From Leptospira sp. (lineage in GTDB: Bacteria > Spirochaetota > Leptospiria > Leptospirales > Leptospiraceae), in NCBI GenBank assembly GCA_020831715.1, contig JAFIGA010000164.1, positions 1 to 55,400 on the forward strand: DNA of 55,400 bases, read 5' to 3'. The notes beneath the pieces were generated by a model, which was not told where the DNA came from, did not search any database, and worked only from the letters and a program-made list of their open reading frames with translations. Both the position numbers and the translations under genes were made by a program. Shown in pieces: positions 19,196-28,675 of this stretch (positions are counted from its first letter, which is position 1; every line of letters begins with the position of its first letter).

Positions 19196-20636
19196 GAGTT
19201 ACAACCACCTTAATTGATTCCGGTGTTTGTGCGACTTTATAGGCTTGCTTTAGATCCTTTGCGGAAAATGTATGACTGATCATATTATTGGAAAGAGATT
19301 CTGCAATTTTTGGATTCTCTTGGAGCAATTTCAATGCGTAGTGAAAATCACCGCATCGCGAGGAGTGCAGCTCTCCTCCTCTATTTAGAAATTTCATCAA
19401 GGATCTTTCATCATCATTGGGAAGAACCAATATAGCACCTCTTGGTCGAACCAACGAGTCTTCCTTTCCTATTTGAGGTCTGATACACAAATCAATTTCT
19501 TCCAAATCACCAACAATGGCGAGATCGAATCGGGGCAATCTTCCTTCAAATTCTTTGGACTGCAAAACTCCAACTGCTTCATCGATATTCAATATATAAA
19601 CCTTGGCTTGGGTTCTTTCTAAAATTAGATTCTTTAGCTCTTGAAAAGATTGCTCATCTTCTGTCAATTTTGATGAAATAAAGATTCTTTCATTCTTACG
19701 ATTTTCCTTATCCCAATGAAAGGACAAGTTCTCCTCCGAAAAAGGAAGAATGGACAATTCATCCACAACTACTTCTGTTAGATGCTTCACTCCTCCCATT
19801 TCTTGTCCATTGGTAGTCTTGAGATGAACTTCTCTTTCCGCAAGTTTCATTGCAGTTTCAAAACCCTGAGGGCTTGCTGTAGTATCATATATGATGGAAA
19901 AAGATTCTTTCAACTTATCAATTGCCTCGTTGGATGATACATTGATTCCTTCATCTGCACCTAGTTTCTTTCCCAATTCACACAACTCATTTCTTCTTGC
20001 GAGTGCTGTAATTGTGAATTTTTTCCCTGAACTGGCTCTGTATGCATTGAGTGCAGATATGATCAAACTTCCCAATCTTCTGGGACCCAATACGGCTACA
20101 CGATCCCCATCTTTGGGTGGAGAAGCCGTAATTGCTTGGAGTGCCGCGGCAAATGGCTCTATTAAAACGGCAGTTAAATCTGATATTCCGGAATAAGGTA
20201 TAATTGCATTCTTGGGAGCCAATATGTAAGGTCCAAAACCACCGGGTAAGCGATCGATTCCTAAAACCTTTCTTTCTGGAGAATGTGTTGGTATTCCCGC
20301 TTTTATGAAATCATCCGATTGAAGAGATCCTCTAGCATCCATTGTGTCATTTATTTCTACTACAAACTTTTCTTTGGTATCCGGATCTTGTGCGATGATC
20401 TCGTGTCCAATTACTTGAGGTAGTGGAAATGGTAAAAATCTACGATCTATATCTGTTGAGCAAACACCACAGCTTTTGGTCTTGAGAAGTCTATAGCCTG
20501 CATCTAGGTGTAGGTATTGCTCATCATTTCGGAAAATGTCCCAACCTGTAGATTCATCCCCTTTGAATTTATAATTGGATTCAATAAATTCGTCATCTGA
20601 TGTGTAATCTAAAGCTGTAAATTCGAGTTCTTTCAT
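19188..20636 (-). CDS. Zinc-dependent alcohol dehydrogenase-like (MDR) protein, extended
   Basis: 482 residues, against about 350 for ordinary medium-chain dehydrogenases. The catalytic-zinc region is recognisable: Cys59 in SCGVCSTD, then QVIGHEI with His78 and Glu79, and LIEPFAAALQA. The structural four-Cys zinc lobe is absent. The coenzyme domain (about 175-270) has DGDRVAVLGPRRLGSLIISAL, with GPRRLG in place of the usual GxGxxG, so nucleotide binding may be altered. An extra region of about 100 residues (near 290-390) is inserted before a second lobe rich in hydrophobic strands. It may reduce or oxidise an alcohol or sugar. It is coupled by ATGA to the rhomboid gene and overlaps the 831-residue gene by 8 bases. 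Confidence 0.8.
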   Translation of the reverse strand: MKELEFTALDYTSDDEFIESNYKFKGDESTGWDIFRNDEQYLHLDAGYRLLKTKSCGVCSTDIDRRFLPFPLPQVIGHEIIAQDPDTKEKFVVEINDTMDARGSLQSDDFIKAGIPTHSPERKVLGIDRLPGGFGPYILAPKNAIIPYSGISDLTAVLIEPFAAALQAITASPPKDGDRVAVLGPRRLGSLIISALNAYRASSGKKFTITALARRNELCELGKKLGADEGINVSSNEAIDKLKESFSIIYDTTASPQGFETAMKLAEREVHLKTTNGQEMGGVKHLTEVVVDELSILPFSEENLSFHWDKENRKNERIFISSKLTEDEQSFQELKNLILERTQAKVYILNIDEAVGVLQSKEFEGRLPRFDLAIVGDLEEIDLCIRPQIGKEDSLVRPRGAILVLPNDDERSLMKFLNRGGELHSSRCGDFHYALKLLQENPKIAESLSNNMISHTFSAKDLKQAYKVAQTPESIKVVVTHD

Positions 20637-21301
20637 TTATACCTCGCTTCAAAGAAAAAAAGCAATATTAAAGTCAGTGTAAAAAATATTATATTTAATA
20701 GAAACCCATTCTTTAGCTTTTTTTTATCTTTTTCTTCCAAGAAATATGCAGTAATGATTACTGAAAAAAATCCACCCAAATGCGCCCATCTAGCGATATT
20801 GTCTTCTTCAAACACATTTGTAATGTCTGTATAGACAGAAGTCCAAGCTATTAGAAAAAGTGGAAAAGGAAAATTCACACCCCCCATCCGAATACTAAAA
20901 GGAGATAGAAGAGCAGCAACAGCCGCCAGTCCTGAGATTGCACCACTGGCACCAACTACGGGAGTGTTCTGCCCAAGAAAAACCCCTCTTACAATTGCAT
21001 CCAACAGGGATGAGATAATTGCCGCCATTCCATAAAAAAGTAAAAATTTATTCTTACCCACTTTGTATTCAACGGCTCTTCCCAGAAAAAAAAGATACAG
21101 TAGATTGGACATCAAATGGCTAAAATTCCCATGCATGAAAGTCGATAGAATCCAGTTGATTGGATTCCACTCCTGCGGATATGAAAAGAAATAGGATAGA
21201 ACTATTTGCTCAGGAATAAAAAAGACAGATATAAAAAAGAAAAAAAACAAAAATAATACAAGCCCACCTGTAAGTGGGAATTCCCAAAAAAATTCTCTCA
21301 T
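20633..21301 (-). CDS. Rhomboid-family intramembrane serine protease
   Basis: 222 residues with six membrane helices. The first hallmark is HGNFSHLMSNLLYLFFLG in the second helix region. The catalytic serine is Ser119 in VGASGAISGL and the histidine Ser partner is His174 in WAHLGGFF, so the dyad is complete. Rhomboids cut membrane proteins within or next to transmembrane helices. Here the gene sits inside a tight operon with metabolic-looking enzymes rather than alone. Neighbours with single membrane anchors, such as the CN-hydrolase-like protein of the same operon, are possible substrates, but this is speculation. Confidence 0.93.
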   Translation of the reverse strand: MREFFWEFPLTGGLVLFLFFFFFISVFFIPEQIVLSYFFSYPQEWNPINWILSTFMHGNFSHLMSNLLYLFFLGRAVEYKVGKNKFLLFYGMAAIISSLLDAIVRGVFLGQNTPVVGASGAISGLAAVAALLSPFSIRMGGVNFPFPLFLIAWTSVYTDITNVFEEDNIARWAHLGGFFSVIITAYFLEEKDKKKLKNGFLLNIIFFTLTLILLFFFEARYK

Positions 21302-21310
21302 TAAATAAAC

Positions 21311-22207
21311 CTAATTTCCAGTTTTTTCCGGAATCTCTTCATTACCAGAATTATTATTGGAGGAAATAGCTTCTCTCCCTTGTTTAGGTGATTTTGGAAT
21401 TTCCGGATTTCGAATATAAGATTTATCATAACCCTCCAAAGGATTAGCCAATTCGTGAAGATTTGGATTGTTCCATACATCTTCGAAAATATCTTTTCTA
21501 TCATATACTGTAAAATTGGCATCGTAATGATATCTCATATATTTATCTAAATCATTCGATAACACTCTGGTAATTTCCATTTTTAACTTGGAGAATTCTT
21601 TTGTATCGTCTTCTTCAGATTCATATACACCATCATGTAAAATAGCTAAACGAATTATATATTTCTGAGCTTGTTTCAGCGATCTCAATGCGTAGCTGGA
21701 ATCTTGTAGCTTCATTAAAAATAATTGAGGATGAGTGTTTTTTGCAGTAGTTAATTTGGCTTTGGCAATTGCTATCTCTCTAAAACCCATTTGAAGATAA
21801 TGATATGAATGTGTTTTTCTTTTACCTGAAGAAACCTTAGTAAGATGTATCAGATCCTGTTCTGCTCTTTTAATATTTGCCTCAATAATTCTATAATAAA
21901 GTTGAATCGTCAATTCTTGAGTTCTTCGTAGTTCTTCATAAGCCTTACCAAGATCCATTTGCAAATGAAGAATTTCTGTTTCAATGTGATGTTGTAAAGA
22001 ACGAGTATACAATTTCTCGTCTATCTCGTCTCCATAGTTAGAGACCGAAGATCCTATAGATTTCAAATAATGATAATTTTCTTTTAACCCCTGAGAAACT
22101 CGAATCAATTGAGTGGCTTTATTCGATTCATCCGAAGAAAAAATAAAACGAGGGGTACCTACCTCCAAGATTAAGAAAATAATTATAATAATTCTCGTAA
22201 TAGACAT
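21311..22207 (-). CDS. Secreted helical protein, unknown function
   Basis: 298 residues. An N-terminal hydrophobic segment (TRIIIIIFLILEVG, then FIFSSDES) is a likely signal peptide. Residues 35-200 are continuous amphipathic helices without Cys, perhaps TPR-like. A conserved-looking patch near 230-265 (YDANFTVYDRKDIFEDVWN) is followed by an acidic and Asn-rich tail. It is first in the six-gene minus-strand operon, 9 bases ahead of the rhomboid gene. It has the same build as the protein encoded at 51998-52927, including a DRK motif after the helical region, and the two may be distant paralogues. Function is not known. Confidence 0.7.
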   Translation of the reverse strand: MSITRIIIIIFLILEVGTPRFIFSSDESNKATQLIRVSQGLKENYHYLKSIGSSVSNYGDEIDEKLYTRSLQHHIETEILHLQMDLGKAYEELRRTQELTIQLYYRIIEANIKRAEQDLIHLTKVSSGKRKTHSYHYLQMGFREIAIAKAKLTTAKNTHPQLFLMKLQDSSYALRSLKQAQKYIIRLAILHDGVYESEEDDTKEFSKLKMEITRVLSNDLDKYMRYHYDANFTVYDRKDIFEDVWNNPNLHELANPLEGYDKSYIRNPEIPKSPKQGREAISSNNNSGNEEIPEKTGN

Positions 22208-22327
22208 TGCTATTTAGATGAATCGGTATCTTGAGTCAATACTGTGAGAAAAGATAAATTCCATTCATCCTTTCTAGTTTACAAATTTTGGATTATGTAG
22301 GATTATTGAAGAAACAGGGGAAATTCC

Positions 22328-22948
22328 ATGCCGTCAGCCTTTCCATTGAACACAAACTCTGCCAATGAGTGTATAATTGAATTAAAAAAAATCCAAGAAA
22401 CCAAGGATTTTAAAACTACATTGGATGAGTTGACAGCACTTGCCATCGAAAATGATAAGAATACCTGGGCATTGATCTATCAATTGATGAGAGATGCCGA
22501 TTCAGGAAAATTATCCTGGGCGTTGCATAAGGAAATTCTTTCGGGAACTATCTATATCTTAACACAAGTTGGAGATAGTAAATCATATCGATTACTCATA
22601 AATTATATAAAAAGTTTAGATCGTACTATACCTGTGGGAGCTTTGGAGTTAATTTCTGAAATTTTACCTACCTTCACAGAATTGGATTCAGACGAAATCA
22701 TCAAAATAGCTTCACAAAAAGACGATATTCGTTCTGCAATAGGAATTATCGCATTATCTAAATTAGTGATAGAAAATAGATTATCCCCTGAACAAAGAAC
22801 TCATATTCAAGATTTTTTTCAATCTTATACCAATACTAAGTACTACTTGAATGATGTTTTGGAATCCACACTTCAAATCATGGAAGATCAAGATGCGGGT
22901 GGTGGAAAGATAGGAGAAAACGATCTTCACTCTTTATTTTCTGATTGA
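22328..22948 (+). CDS. HEAT-repeat-like helical protein, unknown
   Basis: 206 residues, cytoplasmic, entirely helical. Pairs of helices such as SYRLLINYIKSLDR, VGALELISEILPTFTEL and RSAIGIIALSKLV have the spacing of HEAT or armadillo repeats, so a protein-binding role is likely. A Shine-Dalgarno sequence (CAGGGG) lies upstream of the ATG. The C-terminus DLHSLFSD is short and acidic. It is divergent from the six-gene operon (120-base gap) and 73 bases upstream of the SNF2 helicase gene in the same direction, so the two may be cotranscribed and functionally linked. Confidence 0.7.
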   Translation: MPSAFPLNTNSANECIIELKKIQETKDFKTTLDELTALAIENDKNTWALIYQLMRDADSGKLSWALHKEILSGTIYILTQVGDSKSYRLLINYIKSLDRTIPVGALELISEILPTFTELDSDEIIKIASQKDDIRSAIGIIALSKLVIENRLSPEQRTHIQDFFQSYTNTKYYLNDVLESTLQIMEDQDAGGGKIGENDLHSLFSD

Positions 22949-23021
22949 CAGATAATTTTATTTCCTCTTACTAGCTATCTATTTTGAAATTTCGTTTGAT
23001 CGAAATCACCCCTATCAGATT

Positions 23022-25778
23022 ATGAGACATAATTTGAAACCTTCTATGATTCAGTCTAGCCAATTAAGTTTAGATTTTACACAAATACAACCGGGAGAGG
23101 ACAACGCGACTAGCTACCGCAATCCTTCCTTACCTTCATATGAAACCACCCCTGGGGCTTGCGATCTAGCATTGACCGGTTATGAGCTTAAACTGACTCA
23201 TGCCTTCGATAAATTATCAGCTCTATCCAATTCCAGAACTCGACTTCTACCTCACCAGATAGAATCCACACATATTGTTGTGAACAGTTTGAAACCCAGA
23301 TTCATTCTCGCCGATGAAGTAGGTCTTGGAAAAACTATTGAAGCTAGTCTTGTAATGAAGGAACTTATATTTCGAAGAGGCTATAAGAAAGTTCTCATTG
23401 TTGCACCTTCACCCTTGTTAGTGCAATGGCAACAAGAACTTAAAAATAAATTCAACGAAGATTTCAACATCATCAAAAGAAAGAATTTTCGACAAAATTC
23501 CGAAGTCCATTGGAAGAACTATAACAAAGTTATCACTTCTATTGACTTTATAAAAAATCCCAATTATGCCGAAGAAGTTTTACGAACCAAATGGGACATT
23601 GTTATCTTTGATGAGGCTCATAGACTCAGACGAGATTATTCAAAAGTAACAAAAGCCTACTTATTTGCTGAAAAGATTTCCCAGAAATGTGAATGCCTCC
23701 TCCTTCTGACTGCGACTCCATTCAGAGGAAAGTTAGAAGAACTCTATTATCTTCTCCATCTTATTGATCCAAATATTTTGGGTCCCTATCATACCTTTGT
23801 CCAAGACTATGTTGTGGGCAATAAAATGGATTTGAAAGAAAAAATATCCAAGGTTCTACTGCGTAGAAGAAAGGTAGAGGTTGGTGGATTTACAAAAAGA
23901 TTTGCCAAAACAGTAAGAATCGATCTCTCTCCTGTAGAGAGACAATTCTATGATGAAACCACCGAATATGTAAGACGAGAGTTCAACCTTGCCATGGGAA
24001 CCAAAAACCGTGCCATTGGTTTTGTAATGATTGTTTTTCAGAAACTACTGGATTCCTCTGTTATCGCCTTGCTTCACGCTCTCACAAAAAGAAAATTCAT
24101 GTTGGAAAACCGCTTCCATGCACTCAAAGAAGTTTCTCCCATGTTGGACGATTGGGATTTGGATGAGACAGAAGGAGTAGAAGATTTTATATCCGACATG
24201 GATGAGGCGGCATACCAAGACTTTCAAAATTTAAAACGAGAACTTTTCTCTATCAATCGATTGATCCATATTGGAAAGCAGATCAAAGAAGACAAGAAAT
24301 CCCTTAAGCTTAGAGAGACTCTTGTTAAATTGAAAAAAGAAGGACATAAAAAATTCATTATCTTTACTCAGTTCAGAACTACTCAAGATTATCTTGTTGA
24401 AGTGCTTCATGATTTTAAAGTGATTAGTTTTCATGGTTCCCTCTCTGCCGATCAAAAAGAAGATGCGATTCTGGAATTTAAAGGTGACGGAGAGATACTA
24501 ATCTGCACGGAAGCAGGTGGTGAAGGAAGGAATTTGCAATTTGCCAATATTCTTTTCAATTACGATCTACCGTGGAGTCCTTTAAAGATCGAACAGAGAA
24601 TTGGTAGGATTCATAGATTTGGTCAAAAGGATAATGTTTATATCTTTAACTTTGCTTCCAAAGACACTGTAGCCGAAAGAATACTCGAAGTCCTTACTAA
24701 CAAGATTCAACTTTTCGAAAACTCCATTGGAGCATCCGATGATCTTCTGGGAACGATAGAGGACGAGTTGGATTTTAATTCGAGTCTTATGAAATTCGTA
24801 ACCGGACAGAAGACACAAGAAGAACTGGAACAAGAATTGGATATGCGAGTGGAGGTAGCGAAAAAGGGTTTTGAAAAACTCAATGGGCTAGTGACTCCCA
24901 GATTGATTGACTTTAATCTAAAAGATTACTATGATCATACTTTGGAAGAAAGGAAATACAACAATGAGCATTTGGAAGAATTTATCTTACAATTTTCCAA
25001 AACATTTCCCGGTGCATTGGGATTTCACATCAGTCGAGAATTGGATTCATCTCATGGAACAGTTCAAGGCGTACATTTATATTCTATCTTAAATTCTGAA
25101 AACAAAAAGAAACAAGGAACCTTTCATTCAGAACTCGCATTGGCGAATGATTCTCTTGAGTTTCTAGCCTTCGGTCATCCCATCATTGAAAAATGTGTAG
25201 AGCATGTTTTAAATTCCGATGAATCTTTTCGAACAAAAATCATCCATCATCCAAATCATCAAGGAAAGATCTATTTAATTTATTTGGTCGATATGAAGTT
25301 TAGTCTACAAAGAACAGAAATTCACTATGTATGCTATGACTCCAATAAAAAGTCAGTAACTTTCATGGAAGGATTTGCGGAAGAACTTAAAAATTTGACC
25401 CATGAAACAAGTTCAGAATCATCTAATTGGAAATATAAATTCTCGGAAGCCTTGGATACAATCAATCCTATCTTAGATGCTAGAATCGAAGAAAGAAAAG
25501 ATAAACTAACACAAGAAACCAATACCCTATTCTTAAAAGAAGAATATAAAATACAAGCCAGCCATCAAAAAAATATCAGACAACTCGAAGAGAAGTTGAT
25601 GAGACAAGAAGCGAGCTATAAATGGGAAGGTAAACCTGAAAACAAGGCTGTCATCAATCGAACCAAAAATGAAATTCTTCGTGCTAAAGAAGATTATGAA
25701 AGAGAGTTACAAAAAGTAAGATCCGGTTCGAAGATCAGACATAAGAAAAGATTGTTTCAGGTATATATTGTTGCTTAA
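23022..25778 (+). CDS. SNF2-family DEAD/DEAH-type helicase
   Basis: 918 residues. Helicase lobe 1 has the Walker A lysine Lys104 in [17 protein letters not shown] at 197-200 and [14 protein letters not shown]. Lobe 2 has [26 protein letters not shown] and [17 protein letters not shown] (motifs V-VI). These are SNF2/RapA-like and all catalytic motifs are present. A long C-terminal region (about 590-918) ends in a coiled coil ([10 protein letters not shown]) and a basic tail. Relatives remodel nucleoprotein or recycle RNA polymerase (RapA) or belong to defence systems. No methylase or nuclease gene is adjacent, so a restriction role is not supported. The helical gene upstream is the only obvious partner. 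Confidence 0.92.
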   Translation: MRHNLKPSMIQSSQLSLDFTQIQPGEDNATSYRNPSLPSYETTPGACDLALTGYELKLTHAFDKLSALSNSRTRLLPHQIESTHIVVNSLKPRFILADEVGLGKTIEASLVMKELIFRRGYKKVLIVAPSPLLVQWQQELKNKFNEDFNIIKRKNFRQNSEVHWKNYNKVITSIDFIKNPNYAEEVLRTKWDIVIFDEAHRLRRDYSKVTKAYLFAEKISQKCECLLLLTATPFRGKLEELYYLLHLIDPNILGPYHTFVQDYVVGNKMDLKEKISKVLLRRRKVEVGGFTKRFAKTVRIDLSPVERQFYDETTEYVRREFNLAMGTKNRAIGFVMIVFQKLLDSSVIALLHALTKRKFMLENRFHALKEVSPMLDDWDLDETEGVEDFISDMDEAAYQDFQNLKRELFSINRLIHIGKQIKEDKKSLKLRETLVKLKKEGHKKFIIFTQFRTTQDYLVEVLHDFKVISFHGSLSADQKEDAILEFKGDGEILICTEAGGEGRNLQFANILFNYDLPWSPLKIEQRIGRIHRFGQKDNVYIFNFASKDTVAERILEVLTNKIQLFENSIGASDDLLGTIEDELDFNSSLMKFVTGQKTQEELEQELDMRVEVAKKGFEKLNGLVTPRLIDFNLKDYYDHTLEERKYNNEHLEEFILQFSKTFPGALGFHISRELDSSHGTVQGVHLYSILNSENKKKQGTFHSELALANDSLEFLAFGHPIIEKCVEHVLNSDESFRTKIIHHPNHQGKIYLIYLVDMKFSLQRTEIHYVCYDSNKKSVTFMEGFAEELKNLTHETSSESSNWKYKFSEALDTINPILDARIEERKDKLTQETNTLFLKEEYKIQASHQKNIRQLEEKLMRQEASYKWEGKPENKAVINRTKNEILRAKEDYERELQKVRSGSKIRHKKRLFQVYIVA

Positions 25779-25805
25779 ATTATACAATTTAGAATTTTAA
25801 GGCGA

Positions 25806-27311
25806 TTAATCTTTCTTAGGCTCTAAGAATTCTGCGATTGCGGCTTGGTAATTGGCAAGAGCATTGAAAAAATCATTTAGGGATTTCACCTCACGGATAG
25901 CAGCCTCTGCGGCTGTTTGTTCCCTTATATTTACAAATAACAGAGTAGAATCACCCAAATTAAACCTAGCCATCTCTAAATCTTGTAATTTTTTAGCTAG
26001 AATTAACTCCTTTTTAGCGACTTCAACTCTCTGGTAACTAGCACTTACTTCCGAAAGTGCATCTTGTACCTCGGTGGAAATCTTATCTTTGGCGAATTGT
26101 TCTTCTTGACTGATCTGAGCGATTCTTGCTTCTGCAGATCCTATTCGACCTCTCTGTCTTCTAGTCTCAATTGGTATATTTAAAACAACAGTTGCATCCA
26201 ATTCAGGTCTTGATCGCGTTGGACTTCCTACACCTAAATCTTGTGAAGCGGCAACAACTAAATCTACCTGAGGTCTGAGATTATTTTGTTCCAATTGCCT
26301 GTCAACTGCAACTTTTTCCTTTCTGGATTGAAATTCTTTAACCTCAGGACGTCGCTTATAAGCTTGCTCGATCACTTTTCTCTGATCAGTTACTATTAGA
26401 TTTTCATGAAAAGGGAATTTTTCAGGAAGAAGATCAGATGAAGGGAGAACCATTTTACCTGATGGTTCCCTTAAAAACAATGACAAATCGATTGCCGCTT
26501 TCTGCAATTCTCGTTCAGAAGAAATCAGCAATGCTTCCCTTTGAAGTATAACACGATCGTTTTCAGTATTTTCAATAGCAGGTAAATCTCCCAAATCTAC
26601 CCTGTCGGATACCTGTTCTACCCTTTGTTTGGCGATATCCAAAAGATTCTTGTTTACTTTGAACTCTTGACCTGCGGCAACCCATTTCCAATATCTTTTG
26701 GTGGATTCTCGGATTACTTCTAATTTCAACTTTTGAATAGATAGATCTGCAATTACTCTATCGATATCCGCTTTCTTAAGATCTGCTCGATTCTTATCAA
26801 TATCTCTATTTCTCATCAAAGGAACGATTGCCCCTGCTCTAACTTCTCCCAATTCATTTGTTGCTCGTTTTCCATCATATGAAGGAAAATTCCCTCTACC
26901 GGATCTATATCCTGCAAAAAAGGAGGTTCCGGCAAGCGGAGTTGGCTTTCGGATTACATTGTCCGAAGTGGCATTTTGGTAATAACCTGTTGGAGCCACT
27001 GAATTGATGGATTCAAAATTAGCATCAAAAGCACCTTGAGCGGCAAGGTATTCATATTCGGCAACAGTTAGCAACCTTTCGGCGGCTAGAATCAATGGAT
27101 AAGATTTATCAACGGACTTAACAACATCTTCCAGTGTTAGTGTTTTTGATATATTTTGAGCTTCTATAAATAGATTAGGATCACCATAAGGGTTGGTGAT
27201 TTTATTAGGAGTCAAATTTTTAACCTGTCCCAATAAAGTTAAAAGTGATCCTGATATAAAAAATATTACTAACCCTAAAACGAAAACTACATATGAAGGT
27301 TGGAGTTTCAT
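25806..27311 (-). CDS. TolC-type outer-membrane channel of a type I secretion-like system
   Basis: 501 residues. An N-terminal hydrophobic leader (YVVFVLGLVIFFISGSLL) precedes a TolC-like periplasmic coiled-coil barrel. Two homologous halves are visible, each with long helices (IDRVIADLSIQKLKLEVIRES; RIAQISQEEQFAKDKISTEV) and strands such as LDATVVLNIPIETRRQRGRIG. The C-terminus LNDFFNALANYQAAIAEF is typical of OEP proteins. It starts four bases inside the end of the adaptor gene, so the channel, adaptor and ABC protein are made together. It converges on the SNF2 gene across 27 bases. Confidence 0.88.
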   Translation of the reverse strand: MKLQPSYVVFVLGLVIFFISGSLLTLLGQVKNLTPNKITNPYGDPNLFIEAQNISKTLTLEDVVKSVDKSYPLILAAERLLTVAEYEYLAAQGAFDANFESINSVAPTGYYQNATSDNVIRKPTPLAGTSFFAGYRSGRGNFPSYDGKRATNELGEVRAGAIVPLMRNRDIDKNRADLKKADIDRVIADLSIQKLKLEVIRESTKRYWKWVAAGQEFKVNKNLLDIAKQRVEQVSDRVDLGDLPAIENTENDRVILQREALLISSERELQKAAIDLSLFLREPSGKMVLPSSDLLPEKFPFHENLIVTDQRKVIEQAYKRRPEVKEFQSRKEKVAVDRQLEQNNLRPQVDLVVAASQDLGVGSPTRSRPELDATVVLNIPIETRRQRGRIGSAEARIAQISQEEQFAKDKISTEVQDALSEVSASYQRVEVAKKELILAKKLQDLEMARFNLGDSTLLFVNIREQTAAEAAIREVKSLNDFFNALANYQAAIAEFLEPKKD

Positions 27312-28675
27312 TTTTTCTTGGAAGCTCCGTCGGGGAGACCTTGTCTTTCTTGAAGTAAAGGTTCGTCCATAGGTATCATAGGAGGAAAATCGTTAAAACG
27401 TCTCCATAATTCATATCCCAAGCTAACTCTGTTTAAAAATATCCAGCCTCTTACACGAACACCTTGTCTCAAATAACGAGAAGATGGCCATGGATCATCA
27501 GTCTTATCTTCGACTACCAAGATTCTAAAATAACCGGAACCATTGTCTGTAACGTCTACAAGAGTCACAACCCCTCCAAATGTTCCTACTGCAAATTCCG
27601 GCCAACCTGTGATTTGTAAAACGGGCCATCCTTGAAATTGCAATCGAACTTCTCTTCCTTCTGTTATCAATGGGATATCGTTTCCATTGATATAGAGTTC
27701 AACGGCACGTGTATTGGTTTCGGGGATAATAATACAAAGAATATCTCCTTCTTTGACTTGTTGACCATCAGGATTCACCAAAATACGAACAATTGTACCA
27801 TCTCTTGGAGCAAATACTTCTTGATTCTGTTGCCTAGAAAGTCTTGCTTCCACTCTGGGAATTTCTTCTTCAATTCGTGCGATCTCAGACATTGTGCTGG
27901 CAAGTGTAGCCCTTGCATCATTGATAGCAGCAGAACCGTCCTCACCTGCTTTTGATTTGTCGGCATTTAGAGCTCTTTGCTCTTTTATTGCGGCATCCAA
28001 TGCAGCTTTGGACCTATCTAAACCTGTTCTGGCATTTTCAAAATCCAATTCGGCAAGTTCAAAATTTCTCTTAGATGTCAGTCCTTTATCCCATAATTGT
28101 TTTTGACGACTGAGATTTAATCGAGCTGTTTTATCCTGAGCTACAGCCGCATCAACCGCTTGTTGAGCTCCTCGAACTCTATCTGACGCCATCATTTCTC
28201 GTGAGCCCGCCGCTGTAACTGCAGAAGTCTGGGAAGAACGCAATGAAATAATCCTAGAGCGAATAGATGATTCTCTTTCCTTAGTTGCGCGAAGTCTAGA
28301 ATAGAGAGCTTCCCTCTCCTGGCGAATTCGAGCAAGAAATTCAGGATCGTTATCAGTAATATCTAGAATAGGATCCCCTTTTCGAACTTTAGATCCTTCC
28401 ATTACATGCCATTTTACAACACGACCACTTATAGGAGCCTCAATCGATTGCTGTCTATCTAGTGGAGCATAGGCGACAATTCTTCCCATACCGACTGTGA
28501 CCTGTTGCCATGGTACAAATATCAAAACAAAAATGAGCGTGAAAAATATAAAAACAAGAATATAGGCAAGAGAGGATGCAGGCCTTGAAGACTGAACCAT
28601 TCTAAATGATGGAAGTTCTTCTTCCATAAAATGGACTTGCTTATTTGTTTTTGGAGATTTACTTTGTTGCATCAT
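27308..28675 (-). CDS. HlyD-type membrane fusion protein
   Basis: 455 residues with a single helix near 37-57 (SLAYILVFIFFTLIFVLIFV) after a cytoplasmic tail. Next comes a split lipoyl/barrel-sandwich domain (SIEAPISGRVVKWHVMEG and EVFAPRDGTIVRILVNPDGQ), with two long coiled-coil helices between them (REALYSRLRATKERESSI; DAAVAQDKTARLNLSRQK). A beta-barrel region and a C-terminal extension ending in KKK follow. The protein bridges inner-membrane ABC exporter and outer-membrane channel. It overlaps both neighbours by four bases. The C-terminal extension (DDPWPSSRYLRQGVRVRGW) fits HlyD/LapC-like adaptors rather than RND adaptors. Confidence 0.9.
   Translation of the reverse strand: MMQQSKSPKTNKQVHFMEEELPSFRMVQSSRPASSLAYILVFIFFTLIFVLIFVPWQQVTVGMGRIVAYAPLDRQQSIEAPISGRVVKWHVMEGSKVRKGDPILDITDNDPEFLARIRQEREALYSRLRATKERESSIRSRIISLRSSQTSAVTAAGSREMMASDRVRGAQQAVDAAVAQDKTARLNLSRQKQLWDKGLTSKRNFELAELDFENARTGLDRSKAALDAAIKEQRALNADKSKAGEDGSAAINDARATLASTMSEIARIEEEIPRVEARLSRQQNQEVFAPRDGTIVRILVNPDGQQVKEGDILCIIIPETNTRAVELYINGNDIPLITEGREVRLQFQGWPVLQITGWPEFAVGTFGGVVTLVDVTDNGSGYFRILVVEDKTDDPWPSSRYLRQGVRVRGWIFLNRVSLGYELWRRFNDFPPMIPMDEPLLQERQGLPDGASKKK

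Noticed and set aside
22328..25778. Restriction or BREX/DISARM-type defence island
   Set aside because: Only the helicase is present; no methyltransferase, nuclease, phospholipase or PglZ-type gene is found on either side.
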